42,520 bases of DNA from Clostridia bacterium (GTDB lineage: Bacteria; Bacillota; Clostridia; Oscillospirales; CAG-272): contig JAFVTH010000011.1 of NCBI GenBank assembly GCA_017503285.1, forward strand, positions 101,556-144,075. Direction: 5' to 3'. Position numbers and translations under genes: made by a program. This document shows, one piece after another, positions 1 to 7,706 of the stretch. Numbering within the stretch: the first letter of the stretch is position 1; each line of letters starts with the position of its first letter. A model generated the notes under the pieces. It did not search any database. It worked only from the letters and a program-made list of their open reading frames with translations, and had not been told where the DNA came from.

Positions 1-522
1 TTCGTCAATGGTTTTTTGCAGCTTTTCGTCAACTGTTTTTTGGATAGAGTCAAGCTTTTCTGTGTTTTCTCTGCGTAAATCGGTAAGTGCCTTGGCAACG
101 TTTGTATCAATAAGAGCATATTTTTCTGACATGTTTTTGGAAAACTCGTCAAACTTGGCGTTCAAATTGGAAATGCCCTTTTCGTTTTCCTCTCTTACAG
201 CCTTGGTCATATCATTAAGAGAGGCTTGCAGCTTTTCAATAAGATCAACATAGCTTTTAGAGCTGGACATGTTTAGCTTTTCCATCTCATCCCTTATTTG
301 ACCCAGCCTTGCTTCAACCGACTCGATGTAGAACCTGTTTGTCCTTTCCACACTGTCGCTGATAATCTTTGTCATAGGCAATAGGCTTTCGTCAACTGCT
401 TTTTTTATTGTGGCACTATCAACAGCCTGTCCCTTGCCCTTAAGAGTCAAGAAAATAAGCACCCCGAGAAGAATTAGGGCAAGCGCCCCAAGTATAATCA
501 TAATAATTTCAAACGGTCCCAT
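1..522 (-). CDS. rmuC: DNA recombination protein RmuC, N-terminal part (runs off the window)
   Basis: This open frame starts at ATG 522 behind a strong ribosome binding site (AGGAGG, 7 bases upstream) and stays open for 174 codons to the window edge, so the C-terminal nuclease-like core is missing. The N-terminus has one membrane segment (about residues 5-27, rich in Ile/Leu/Gly), followed by a long charged coiled coil. The end of the visible part reads KTVDEKLQKTIDE, the hallmark of the region leading into the RmuC domain. RmuC proteins are membrane-anchored coiled-coil proteins that limit DNA inversions at repeats; their biochemistry is poorly defined. It is divergent from rbfA, with back-to-back promoters between them. 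The family call is fairly sure; only the missing core domain could settle it. Confidence 0.85.
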   Translation of the reverse strand, partial: MGPFEIIMIILGALALILLGVLIFLTLKGKGQAVDSATIKKAVDESLLPMTKIISDSVERTNRFYIESVEARLGQIRDEMEKLNMSSSKSYVDLIEKLQASLNDMTKAVREENEKGISNLNAKFDEFSKNMSEKYALIDTNVAKALTDLRRENTEKLDSIQKTVDEKLQKTIDE

Positions 523-550
523 AAGTCCTCCTAAAATAAGCCTTTTATTA

Positions 551-579
551 ATTGTACCATTATAAAGACTTAAATTCAA
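551..579 (-). promoter_or_regulatory. Promoter for rmuC
   Basis: On the minus strand, TTGAAT (579-574), a 17-base spacer and TACAAT (556-551), with TGG directly before the -10 (extended -10). It lies about 30 bases upstream of the rmuC start. Confidence 0.75.
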
Positions 580-598
580 CTAAAGATAAAAAAATTCT

Positions 599-627
599 TT
601 GAAATTATGTCCCAATTATGGTATACT
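599..627 (+). promoter_or_regulatory. Promoter for rbfA-nrnA-truB
   Basis: TTGAAA (599-604), a 17-base spacer and TATACT (622-627), with TGG before the -10. It implies that rbfA is the first gene of its transcript here rather than being co-transcribed from nusA-infB. Confidence 0.8.
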
Positions 628-664
628 ATAAAGGAAAAATATTTTTATCCTAAAAGGAGAGCAT

Positions 665-1027
665 ATGGGAAAATACAGAAGAGACCGAATTAACGATGCA
701 GTTAAAGAGGAAATGGCTCAAATAATTAGAGATACAAAGGACCCAAGAATTGCCGGTGCGCTTGTTTCAATCACGGCTGCACAGGTTTCTGGTGACCTTA
801 AATTTGCAAAAATCTACTTTTCCGTTTTAGGAGGGGACAAGGCAGAGGTTTTGAAGGGGCTAAAAAGTGCAAGTGGCTTTTTTCGTTCCGAGCTTGCAAA
901 AAGAATTAATTTAAGAATTACACCGGAGCTATTTTTTGAGTATGACGGCTCAGCGGAATACGGTGCAAACATTTCATCTATTCTAAAAACACTTGATATA
1001 AAGGACGACGATGATGAACAAGCTTGA
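665..1027 (+). CDS. rbfA: Ribosome-binding factor A
   Basis: RbfA is a small KH-fold protein that binds the 30S subunit and helps 16S rRNA 5'-end maturation and cold adaptation. The 120-residue product has the usual length and shows the expected order: an N-terminal helix (RINDAVKEEMAQII), a DPRI motif, a VSITAAQVSGDLKFAKIYFS strand pair, and the C-terminal LRITPELFFEYDGS segment. The ATG at 665 follows AAGGAG. The last 17 bases overlap nrnA, so the two are likely translationally coupled. The following order nrnA-truB is the classic continuation of the nusA-infB-rbfA cluster, but infB is not upstream in this genome. Confidence 0.95.
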   Translation: MGKYRRDRINDAVKEEMAQIIRDTKDPRIAGALVSITAAQVSGDLKFAKIYFSVLGGDKAEVLKGLKSASGFFRSELAKRINLRITPELFFEYDGSAEYGANISSILKTLDIKDDDDEQA

Positions 1028-1991
1028 CATAAAAGAGGCTGTGGCTCTTTTAAAAGAGCCTAAAAGCACCCTTATTCTTTGTCACAGAAATCCGGACCCT
1101 GATACCTTGGGCAGTGCCTTTGCGCTAAAGTGTGTTCTTGAGACATGTGGCTCACAGGTTGAGGTTGCTTGCTGTGATATTCCTGCAAAAAAGCTTGGCT
1201 TTTTAACAGGTGGCAATAGCCTTGAATATAAGGAAAGGGACTACCAAAGATATGTGGCTGTGGATGTTGCGTCTCCAACTCAGCTTGGCGAGCTTGAATT
1301 TCTTGCAGACAGAGTAGAGCTTACAATAGACCACCACAAAATGTGCACCCGCTTTTCTGATTATTACGAGAATTTTCTTGCATCAAACGCAGAAAACATT
1401 TATGATATTGCAAAAAATATGGGAATTATCGACACTCTCCCCTCTGTTTTCTTTGAATGTGTATATGCGGGTATGAGTGGAGATACAGGATGCTTTAGGT
1501 TTTCAAACGCCACTCCTGAAACACTAAAAACTGCATCAGAGGTGGTTAGCCACGGTATAGACCACGCAGAAATAAACAGGATTATTTTTGACTCTAAAAC
1601 CATTGAGGAAATAAGGGCGCAAAGGCTTACATATGAGCATATGGAGCTTTGCTTTGACGGCAAGCTATCCCTTGTTCTTTTTACCAACGAAATGAAGGAA
1701 AAGAACGGCATTTGCGATGCCGACATTGGAGATATTGTCAGCTATTTGAGAAGTGTTGATGGCGTTTTAGTTGCCGTTTCTCTGAAGGAAACTAAGGAAA
1801 AGGGCAAATATTCCTTGTCATCACGCGCCAACACGGAAATTGATGTGTCTGCAGTGTGCCAAAAAATCGGTGGTGGGGGACACACCCGTGCCGCCGGCGC
1901 TACGCTTTATGCGGAAAACGGACAGTGCGCGGTAGCTATGGTTAAGGAGCTTTTTGGACAAGCAATCAAAGAGTACGAGGCAAGAGGCTGA
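1011..1991 (+). CDS. nrnA: DHH-family phosphoesterase, NrnA-like nanoRNase / pAp phosphatase
   Basis: NrnA proteins degrade 2-5 nt RNA fragments and dephosphorylate 3'-phosphoadenosine 5'-phosphate with Mn2+. The 326-residue protein has all DHH landmarks: CHRNPDPDTLGS near residue 25, the VAVDVASP strand, TIDHHK (the DHH motif itself) near residue 105, SGDTGCFRFSN, and the C-terminal DHHA1 glycine loop GGGGHTRAAG near residue 290. The start is the first of two adjacent ATG codons at 1011, inside the 3' end of rbfA. Its stop overlaps the truB start by one base (TGATG), so rbfA, nrnA and truB form one tight operon. The choice between nanoRNase and pAp phosphatase emphasis cannot be read from sequence. 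Confidence 0.92.
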   Translation: MMNKLDIKEAVALLKEPKSTLILCHRNPDPDTLGSAFALKCVLETCGSQVEVACCDIPAKKLGFLTGGNSLEYKERDYQRYVAVDVASPTQLGELEFLADRVELTIDHHKMCTRFSDYYENFLASNAENIYDIAKNMGIIDTLPSVFFECVYAGMSGDTGCFRFSNATPETLKTASEVVSHGIDHAEINRIIFDSKTIEEIRAQRLTYEHMELCFDGKLSLVLFTNEMKEKNGICDADIGDIVSYLRSVDGVLVAVSLKETKEKGKYSLSSRANTEIDVSAVCQKIGGGGHTRAAGATLYAENGQCAVAMVKELFGQAIKEYEARG

Positions 1992-2899
1992 TGGAAAAGG
2001 AGCTTTCGGGAGTTATCCTTGTGGATAAGCACGGCGGAGTAACCTCCCACGATATTGTTTTTAAGATAAGACGCTTGTTTGGCACAAAAAAGGTTGGCCA
2101 CACAGGCACACTTGACCCCCTTGCAACAGGGATTTTGCCTGTGCTTGTTGGTAGAGCTGCCAAGGCGGCTGAATACCTGCTTTCCGAAAACAAGGAATAT
2201 ATTGCTGAAATAAGGCTAGGCATTGAAACTGACACAGAGGATATAACGGGAAATGTGCTAAGCACATCTGAAAACATCCCAACAAAGGAGCAGTTTTTTG
2301 ATGCCTGCAAATGCTTTGTTGGCAAAATAGAGCAGGTGCCACCTATGTATAGTGCCCTTAAGGTAAACGGTAAAAAGCTTGTTGACTTGGCAAGGCAGGG
2401 CATAACCGTTGAAAGACAGGGGCGCACGGTCGAAATTTTTTCAATCGAGCCAAATGTAGTAAATGAAGGCGAGGGCATATACACCCTAAAGGTTGCATGC
2501 TCAAAGGGAACATACATAAGAACCCTTTGCGCTGATATTGGTAAAAAGCTTGGCTGTGGCGCTGCAATGAGTCAGCTGAGAAGAACCAAAACAGGCAGCT
2601 TTAATATAGAAAATGCCTATACCATAGAAGAGCTTGAAAATATGACAGGAGAGCAAAGACAAGAGCTTCTTATCCCGACGGAGGAGCTTTTTATGGAGGC
2701 ACAAAGGGTAGTTTTGCCGGATTTTTATGCAAGATTATTTAGAAGTGGCTGTGAAATTTATCAAAAAAAGATAAAAACATCCTACCCTGTGTCTGAATTT
2801 TTAAGAATTTACGATAAGGACGGTTTTTTTGCCTTGGGACAGGTAAAGGAGTATCCGGAGGGTACGGCAATTAAGTCTATAAAGCTATTTAAGATATAA
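1991..2899 (+). CDS. truB: tRNA pseudouridine(55) synthase TruB
   Basis: TruB converts U55 to pseudouridine in the T-loop of tRNAs. The 302-residue protein opens with GVILVDKHGGVTSHD and carries the catalytic motif GHTGTLDPLATGILP, whose Asp is the nucleophile, near residue 40. It also has the PPMYSALKVNGKKLVDLAR segment and the CSKGTYIRTLCADIG motif typical of the family, followed by a C-terminal PUA-like tail. The start overlaps the nrnA stop by one base. A terminator follows directly. The usual next gene, ribF, is absent. Confidence 0.96.
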   Translation: MEKELSGVILVDKHGGVTSHDIVFKIRRLFGTKKVGHTGTLDPLATGILPVLVGRAAKAAEYLLSENKEYIAEIRLGIETDTEDITGNVLSTSENIPTKEQFFDACKCFVGKIEQVPPMYSALKVNGKKLVDLARQGITVERQGRTVEIFSIEPNVVNEGEGIYTLKVACSKGTYIRTLCADIGKKLGCGAAMSQLRRTKTGSFNIENAYTIEELENMTGEQRQELLIPTEELFMEAQRVVLPDFYARLFRSGCEIYQKKIKTSYPVSEFLRIYDKDGFFALGQVKEYPEGTAIKSIKLFKI

Positions 2900-2900
2900 A

Positions 2901-2928
2901 AAAAGGTGCATTTTGCACCTTTTTAATT
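2901..2928. terminator. Bidirectional terminator between truB and the DUF1295 gene
   Basis: A perfect hairpin AAAGGTGCA-TTTT-TGCACCTTT-like stem with A-runs on the left and T-runs on the right. It can end both the rightward truB transcript and the leftward sdaA transcript, whose last gene stops at 2923. Confidence 0.85.
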
Positions 2929-3786
2929 TTTGATTTTGAATGGTAAAAGGTAGTTCGTTTCCCTCTTGTACTGCAAGAAGCCTTCCTTTTTGCCTTGCCT
3001 TTTTTCTGCCATTGGTATGCTTACAAGGGCAAAGAGCAGAGTGTTGATTAGTGCGCCGGAAAGTAAAAACCACATTGAAGGATTATAGACGGCGCACGCG
3101 CCACCAATGCCCCACCACATAAGTATTTCTCCAAGATAGTTTGGATGGCGTGAGTATTTCCATAGACCATTTCGTATAAAAGGAGTAGTCTTATTCTTTC
3201 TGTATTTTTGCATTTGATAGTCAGCTGTGCCTTGTAAAATAACAGCAAGCAGGGAAACGCCAAGGAAAATATAAGCAACAGGATTTTCGCTAAGCTGGTT
3301 GCTTGTAGCCACGTAACAGGCAGGAAGTATGCATGCATAAACAACAATGGTCGGTACAAGATGTATGCCTACAAAATTGATTATAGGGTAGAATTTCCCT
3401 GTCTGCTCCTTGAGCATGGTATATCGCCAGTCCTGGCAGGTCAAATCTCCAAAGCAATATGCCCAGTTTGCGGTTAAGCGCACGCCCCAAATGGCTACCA
3501 CCGCGAAAAGAGCAATCTTGAATGGTGTGATAGCTTGTCCTATTAGCATAAGCCCTAAGATAAATATAGGTGCAACGCTCCAATAGGGGTCGTAAACAGA
3601 TGCGTTTTTGAAAATCAAGCTAAAGATAAATACTAAAACGGTGGCACCTGTGTCTGCAATTAACAGAGAAAGCCACATATCAAGTGATTCAAAAAGGCTA
3701 AGATAAATCCCGGCACCAACGATAAGTGCAAAAAGATAAACAAGCACAATCATCACATAGCTAAAGGCCTTATTTTTCTTATTCAT
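2923..3786 (-). CDS. DUF1295 / steroid 5-alpha-reductase-like membrane protein
   Basis: A 287-residue polytopic membrane protein with about seven hydrophobic segments. The signature is the C-terminal RHPNYLGEILMWWG motif, shared by DUF1295 proteins and the isoprenylcysteine methyltransferase / 5-alpha-reductase superfamily, where this region binds the nucleotide or SAM cofactor. The upstream FGDLTCQDWRY segment matches the DUF1295 'EDWRY' region. The substrate is unknown; NAD(P)H-dependent reduction of a membrane lipid is plausible from family membership only. The ATG at 3786 overlaps the stop of the small upstream gene (ATGAATAA) and has a GAGG site within it, so translation is probably coupled. 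It is the last gene of the sdaA transcript. Confidence 0.85.
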   Translation of the reverse strand: MNKKNKAFSYVMIVLVYLFALIVGAGIYLSLFESLDMWLSLLIADTGATVLVFIFSLIFKNASVYDPYWSVAPIFILGLMLIGQAITPFKIALFAVVAIWGVRLTANWAYCFGDLTCQDWRYTMLKEQTGKFYPIINFVGIHLVPTIVVYACILPACYVATSNQLSENPVAYIFLGVSLLAVILQGTADYQMQKYRKNKTTPFIRNGLWKYSRHPNYLGEILMWWGIGGACAVYNPSMWFLLSGALINTLLFALVSIPMAEKRQGKKEGFLQYKRETNYLLPFKIKN

Positions 3787-4027
3787 TTATTAGTTCCTCG
3801 ATAAAATCAAGTGTTTTGCAAATATTTTCAAGCTCACTATTTGTGATTTTTATAAAGTCAGCATTACAAGATAGCAAGGCTACCTTTATATCCTCATAGG
3901 CGCCAAGCTCCTCGGCAAGCTCTATTTCAATTTTCCCCTTGTGGTATAGATCAAGGGCAAGGGTGTGCAGGTCCTTTTTTGCCAATGATTCAAGGCGGGA
4001 AATCCTATCTAAAAACTTACTATTCAT
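3779..4027 (-). CDS. Small helical protein of unknown function (82 residues)
   Basis: I do not recognise this protein. It is short, charged and probably all-helical (MNSKFLDRISRLESLAKKDL at the start, acidic C-terminus LDFIEELINE). Its ATG at 4027 overlaps the sdaA stop in ATGAATAG, and its stop overlaps the next ATG in ATGAATAA: the same eight-base arrangement at both ends. That symmetric packing between two real genes argues that it is translated. A GTG start at 4084 would add 19 residues but overlap sdaA by 65 bases and give a Pro-rich start, so I prefer 4027. There is no strong ribosome binding site, consistent with coupling to sdaA. Confidence 0.65.
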   Translation of the reverse strand: MNSKFLDRISRLESLAKKDLHTLALDLYHKGKIEIELAEELGAYEDIKVALLSCNADFIKITNSELENICKTLDFIEELINE

Positions 4028-5237
4028 TGTCTTGGCGTGCGTAGTGCTTTGCAAGACCACCGGAGGAGGTTTCACGATAATCACTTAAAAGATTTTTTCC
4101 GGTTTCGTACATGACCTTAATAACCATATCAAGACTGATTTTTCTTGAATCGGTAAGAAAGTTTGCCAAGGAAAGTGCGTTAATTGCACGCATTGCCGCA
4201 ACTGCGTTTCTTTCAATGCAAGGGATTTGAACAAGACCGCCAATAGGGTCGCAGGTAAGACCAAGGTGATGCTCCATTGCCACCTCAGAGGCGTACTCAA
4301 TTTGTCCAAGACCCATATCAAATAGCTCTGCAAGAGCGCCGGCAGCCATTGAGCAGGCAGAGCCAATCTCTGCTTGACAGCCACATTCAGCACCACTTAT
4401 AGATGCATTTTTCTTTATAAGATTACCAATAATGCCGCCGGTTGCAAGGGCACGGAGAATTTTTGTGTCATCGAAGCCCTTCTTTTCCTGATAGTACATA
4501 AGAACAGATGGTACAACGCCGCAAGCACCACAGGTTGGGGCAGTAACAATAGTTCCACCGGATGCATTTTGCTCGCTTACAGCAAATGCGTAGGAGCAAA
4601 CAAGACGGTTTTCCTGGGTCTGCGCCGACTCATCAATGTGCCTTTGATTATATAGAATTTGTGCCCTTCTGTGGGTGTCAAGCCCGCCGGGTAAAACACC
4701 GGTTGTGGTAAGACCAAGGCGTATGGAGTTTTTCATAGCCTCCCAAATTTTCGCAAGATAATCAAAGATTTCCTTGCCCTCAAATTCTTCAACATATTGC
4801 CAAATTCTTATGTTGTTTTTAGCGCAATAATCAGCAATTTCCTTATAGGAATTATGGGGATAAACCTGTACCTCGTCGCTTATTTTTGAGTCCTCTCCCT
4901 CGAAAAGCACACTACCGCCACCAACACTATAAACACGCCTTTTGCCCAGGGGAGTGTCGTTTTTATAGGCTGTAACATCCATTGTGTTAGGGTGAAAATC
5001 ACAGGGGGATTTTTTATCAAAGGTTATTTTACAGGGGGTTGGCGCAAGAGTTTCCTCAATGATTCTGTCTGTGCCGTGTCCCTTTCCCGTAAGGGCGAGT
5101 GAGCCAAAGAGAGTAACCTCAAAGCGGTCAGCCTCTGAAAACTCCTCCTTTATCATTTTAATAGCCTTTTCAGGACCCATAGTGTGTGAGCTTGATGGGC
5201 CTCTGCCAATTTTATAAAGCTGTCGAAGTGATTGCAT
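4020..5237 (-). CDS. sdaA: L-serine dehydratase, iron-sulfur type, single chain
   Basis: It deaminates L-serine to pyruvate and ammonia using a labile [4Fe-4S] cluster. The protein has the single-chain layout: an N-terminal beta domain (KIGRGPSSSHTMGPEKA near residue 10) joined to the C-terminal alpha domain. The alpha domain carries the Cys motifs TCGACGVVPS, GAECGCQAEIGSACS and GLTCDPIGGLVQIPC; three of these cysteines are expected cluster ligands. An upstream TTG at 5249 is in frame, but the ATG at 5237 sits at correct distance from TTGGAGG, so I use it (405 residues). It has its own promoter just after comEC and is followed by two overlapping genes. It supports serine fermentation in an anaerobe. 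Confidence 0.93.
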   Translation of the reverse strand: MQSLRQLYKIGRGPSSSHTMGPEKAIKMIKEEFSEADRFEVTLFGSLALTGKGHGTDRIIEETLAPTPCKITFDKKSPCDFHPNTMDVTAYKNDTPLGKRRVYSVGGGSVLFEGEDSKISDEVQVYPHNSYKEIADYCAKNNIRIWQYVEEFEGKEIFDYLAKIWEAMKNSIRLGLTTTGVLPGGLDTHRRAQILYNQRHIDESAQTQENRLVCSYAFAVSEQNASGGTIVTAPTCGACGVVPSVLMYYQEKKGFDDTKILRALATGGIIGNLIKKNASISGAECGCQAEIGSACSMAAGALAELFDMGLGQIEYASEVAMEHHLGLTCDPIGGLVQIPCIERNAVAAMRAINALSLANFLTDSRKISLDMVIKVMYETGKNLLSDYRETSSGGLAKHYARQDNE

Positions 5238-5265
5238 AAAATCCTCCAAAATATATTCTAACTAT

Positions 5266-5294
5266 ATTTTACTAGTATAAATGTAAAAAGTCAA
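5266..5294 (-). promoter_or_regulatory. Promoter for sdaA
   Basis: Minus strand TTGACT (5294-5289), 17-base spacer, TAAAAT (5271-5266). The -35 box overlaps the comEC stop codon, and no terminator separates the genes, so some comEC read-through is possible. Confidence 0.7.
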
Positions 5295-7540
5295 GAGCTG
5301 CATTTTATGGAAACCCTGTGCTCCCTTGTCTTGTTTGCAATAGGCTCAAGCCTCTTGAAAAGCTTATAATCACAATAGTCACGAGATTTGCCGAGAAAAA
5401 TAACATTTTCAAGGTGTGGGGCATCAAACCTATAAAGCTCCTTGCTTGTAGGACCGTGACTGCCAAAAATAATGGCGTTAGAATAGTAGCACATTTCAGC
5501 TGGTCTCTTGTCGTTTCCACAAAAAGCCGAAGCACCAAGATAGGTTATGCGTTTGCCGTCGGCAAGAACGCTAATTGCACTCATTCTGCTTTCCGAGCCA
5601 TAAATTCCATCCTCGTAGACAAAGGATACATCCATGCTTAGAAAGGAAACATTTTCCTCAAGCAACAGCACGCTTGTGCCGTGATTTGTTGCAATTTCTG
5701 CAATAAGCTCGTAGCTTTCCGATTCTTTAATTGTAAGAGGTGTGGCAAGATATAAGCACTCAATATCTATGACATCAAGGAGCTGGGATATGCTGTTTGG
5801 CGTGTTTTCATAATATTCCGTTACAATGTAGTAATCGATTGACTGATGATCCAGCTCCCAGCTTTTGTAAATTATCTCATTTGAAAGAGAAAGATATGGG
5901 GCGGTTGTCATATCGAAAAACACAATACCCTCGCTTGACTCCACATAGAAAATATCGTTTCTTGTGTAGCCGAGAGTGCCGAAGGTAATGCCGTCATCCT
6001 TCTTCATATATCTTGCCCCTGTGCCAAGACCTAAAATGATAACGCCGATTACAGAAGCTACCAAAAAGTGCTTTATGTACTGCTTTGAAAAAATTATCAT
6101 AAGAACAACAGAGATAAAAGCAATGATAGCGCCGGCAAGCTGCACAGGTGTTTTTATGTGTAGAGTTATATTTGGTATATCGCTTGCCCAGTTTATAACC
6201 CGGTAAAGCATTTCCACAAGCCAATCTAGTATATCGGCAAGGAAGGGACCTAAAAACGGTACATAGCAAATAAAAATATAAACAAGTGAAAGATAAATAA
6301 GAAAATTGAAGAAAGGCACTAAAATTAGATTAGTCAAGGGTGAAAGTAATGCGATTCTGCCAAAGTCGCTACACAAAACAGGTAGAGTGAAAAACATAAT
6401 GATCAACGTTACAATAATTGTAACAATGCCGTGGTAAAGCGGCTTTATCTTAAACACCCTTAGCATAGTTGCCTTGCGTGTCAGATTGGAGCCTAGGAGA
6501 CAGCCAAGCATAGCAAGAAATGAAAGACGTAGGGAAACAGAAAACACGGCAAACGGGGAGAAAATGCAAATTGCAGTAACCGATATAAACAGGTTTGTTA
6601 CCCTGTCGGACTCGCAGGCGAAAATATGTGCGCCAAAGAAAAGGATTAACATAATGCCAGCCCTTAAAACCGAGCTTGAAAAGCCGGTTAGCGCCATAAA
6701 GAAGGCTATGGATATGACAATAATTATATCCTTCAAAACTCGTGGAATGTAAAGCAGGTCCAAAACATAGGAAAGAACAGCCACCAAAATAGAAAGATGC
6801 AAGCCACTAAGGGCAAGCACGTGGGAAAGTCCAAGGTCGGAAAAGCTGTTACGCACATCGCTGCTAAGCTCTGACTTGTTTCCTAACAAAAGCGCAGAAA
6901 AGAGGGAGGACGTGTCGCTGTTTAGCGTGTTTTGAAATCTTTTGCAAAGGCTTTCATTCAAGTCCTTGAAAAAGGAAAGCGGCGCGTTTGGCTCTTTGTC
7001 GATGGGGAAGCAGGATAGCGTATCAGCAAAGTAAATCACGCCATACTCCATATAGGGGCTTGTTGTATCATAAAATCTGGTTAGCTGACCTGTTGCCTCA
7101 AAATAATAGCCATAGTCAAGACACCTGTCGGGAGTATATAGCGCAACGTTAAACGAAACATCATCGCCGTCAATTTTCTCAAGCTTAGCAATATAAACGC
7201 TACCCTCTATATCTTGCTCAATAACCTCGGTAACATAGCCTTCAAGCTTTCTATCATATTCTCCGGCATACTTATCCTGCTCACGGAGTGGGGCAAATGT
7301 AAAATAGGAAAGGAGGGAGGCAAGAATAAAGAATATTAAAAGAGGCACCAAGAAAACAAGGGCATTTTCCGCAGCCTTATTTCTTTTTATGCAGTAAAAT
7401 GCAATAACCACGCCAAGACCTATGATGGACAAAGCTAAAAATGCCAATTTGAGAAAAGAATCTACATAATAAAGCATGGCTAAAGAAATAAGAAATCCTG
7501 TGCAACCAAGCGCCAAGGGTCTGAATTTGAAGATTTCCAT
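5291..7540 (-). CDS. comEC: ComEC/Rec2-type DNA uptake channel protein with degenerate C-terminal domain
   Basis: ComEC forms the inner-membrane channel for single-stranded DNA uptake during transformation. The 749-residue protein has three N-terminal hydrophobic segments, a DUF4131-like soluble region (about 75-200), and the competence domain with the family motif LLLGNKSELSSDVRNSFSD followed by LGLSHVLALSGLHLSIL (about 215-250) and many membrane helices to about residue 510. The C-terminal 240 residues keep the metallo-beta-lactamase fold pattern, but where HxHxDH is expected the sequence reads VTEYYENTPNSI, with no metal-binding His or Asp. A later GSHGPTS retains one His. Nuclease activity of this domain is therefore unlikely. 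The start has an AAGGTGA site. No other com genes are in view. Confidence 0.9.
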   Translation of the reverse strand: MEIFKFRPLALGCTGFLISLAMLYYVDSFLKLAFLALSIIGLGVVIAFYCIKRNKAAENALVFLVPLLIFFILASLLSYFTFAPLREQDKYAGEYDRKLEGYVTEVIEQDIEGSVYIAKLEKIDGDDVSFNVALYTPDRCLDYGYYFEATGQLTRFYDTTSPYMEYGVIYFADTLSCFPIDKEPNAPLSFFKDLNESLCKRFQNTLNSDTSSLFSALLLGNKSELSSDVRNSFSDLGLSHVLALSGLHLSILVAVLSYVLDLLYIPRVLKDIIIVISIAFFMALTGFSSSVLRAGIMLILFFGAHIFACESDRVTNLFISVTAICIFSPFAVFSVSLRLSFLAMLGCLLGSNLTRKATMLRVFKIKPLYHGIVTIIVTLIIMFFTLPVLCSDFGRIALLSPLTNLILVPFFNFLIYLSLVYIFICYVPFLGPFLADILDWLVEMLYRVINWASDIPNITLHIKTPVQLAGAIIAFISVVLMIIFSKQYIKHFLVASVIGVIILGLGTGARYMKKDDGITFGTLGYTRNDIFYVESSEGIVFFDMTTAPYLSLSNEIIYKSWELDHQSIDYYIVTEYYENTPNSISQLLDVIDIECLYLATPLTIKESESYELIAEIATNHGTSVLLLEENVSFLSMDVSFVYEDGIYGSESRMSAISVLADGKRITYLGASAFCGNDKRPAEMCYYSNAIIFGSHGPTSKELYRFDAPHLENVIFLGKSRDYCDYKLFKRLEPIANKTREHRVSIKCSS

Positions 7541-7571
7541 AGCTCACCTTGAAAGTTGATATGTCAATGAT

Positions 7572-7600
7572 ATTTTATCAAATATGTAGAAATATGTCAA
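7572..7600 (-). promoter_or_regulatory. Promoter for comEC
   Basis: Minus strand TTGACA (7600-7595, perfect consensus), 17-base spacer, TAAAAT (7577-7572), extended -10 TGA. It is back to back with the WYL-gene promoter. Confidence 0.8.
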
Positions 7601-7647
7601 TATATGACGAAAAAAGAAATATGTACCAAAAACGGAACAGGAGCCTA

Positions 7648-7676
7648 TTGAAAAAGTGGGTTAAATATGGTACAAT
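7648..7676 (+). promoter_or_regulatory. Promoter for the WYL regulator gene
   Basis: TTGAAA (7648-7653), 17-base spacer, TACAAT (7671-7676), extended -10 TGG. The 107 bases between the coding start of comEC and this -35 box would be a natural operator region for the regulator. Confidence 0.78.
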
Positions 7677-7706
7677 TAAGTAAACTACAAAAAGGAGCTG
7701 AGCCTT

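Noticed and set aside
5238-5249. TTG start for L-serine dehydratase giving MEDF
   Set aside because: These bases are the ribosome binding site of the ATG at 5237.
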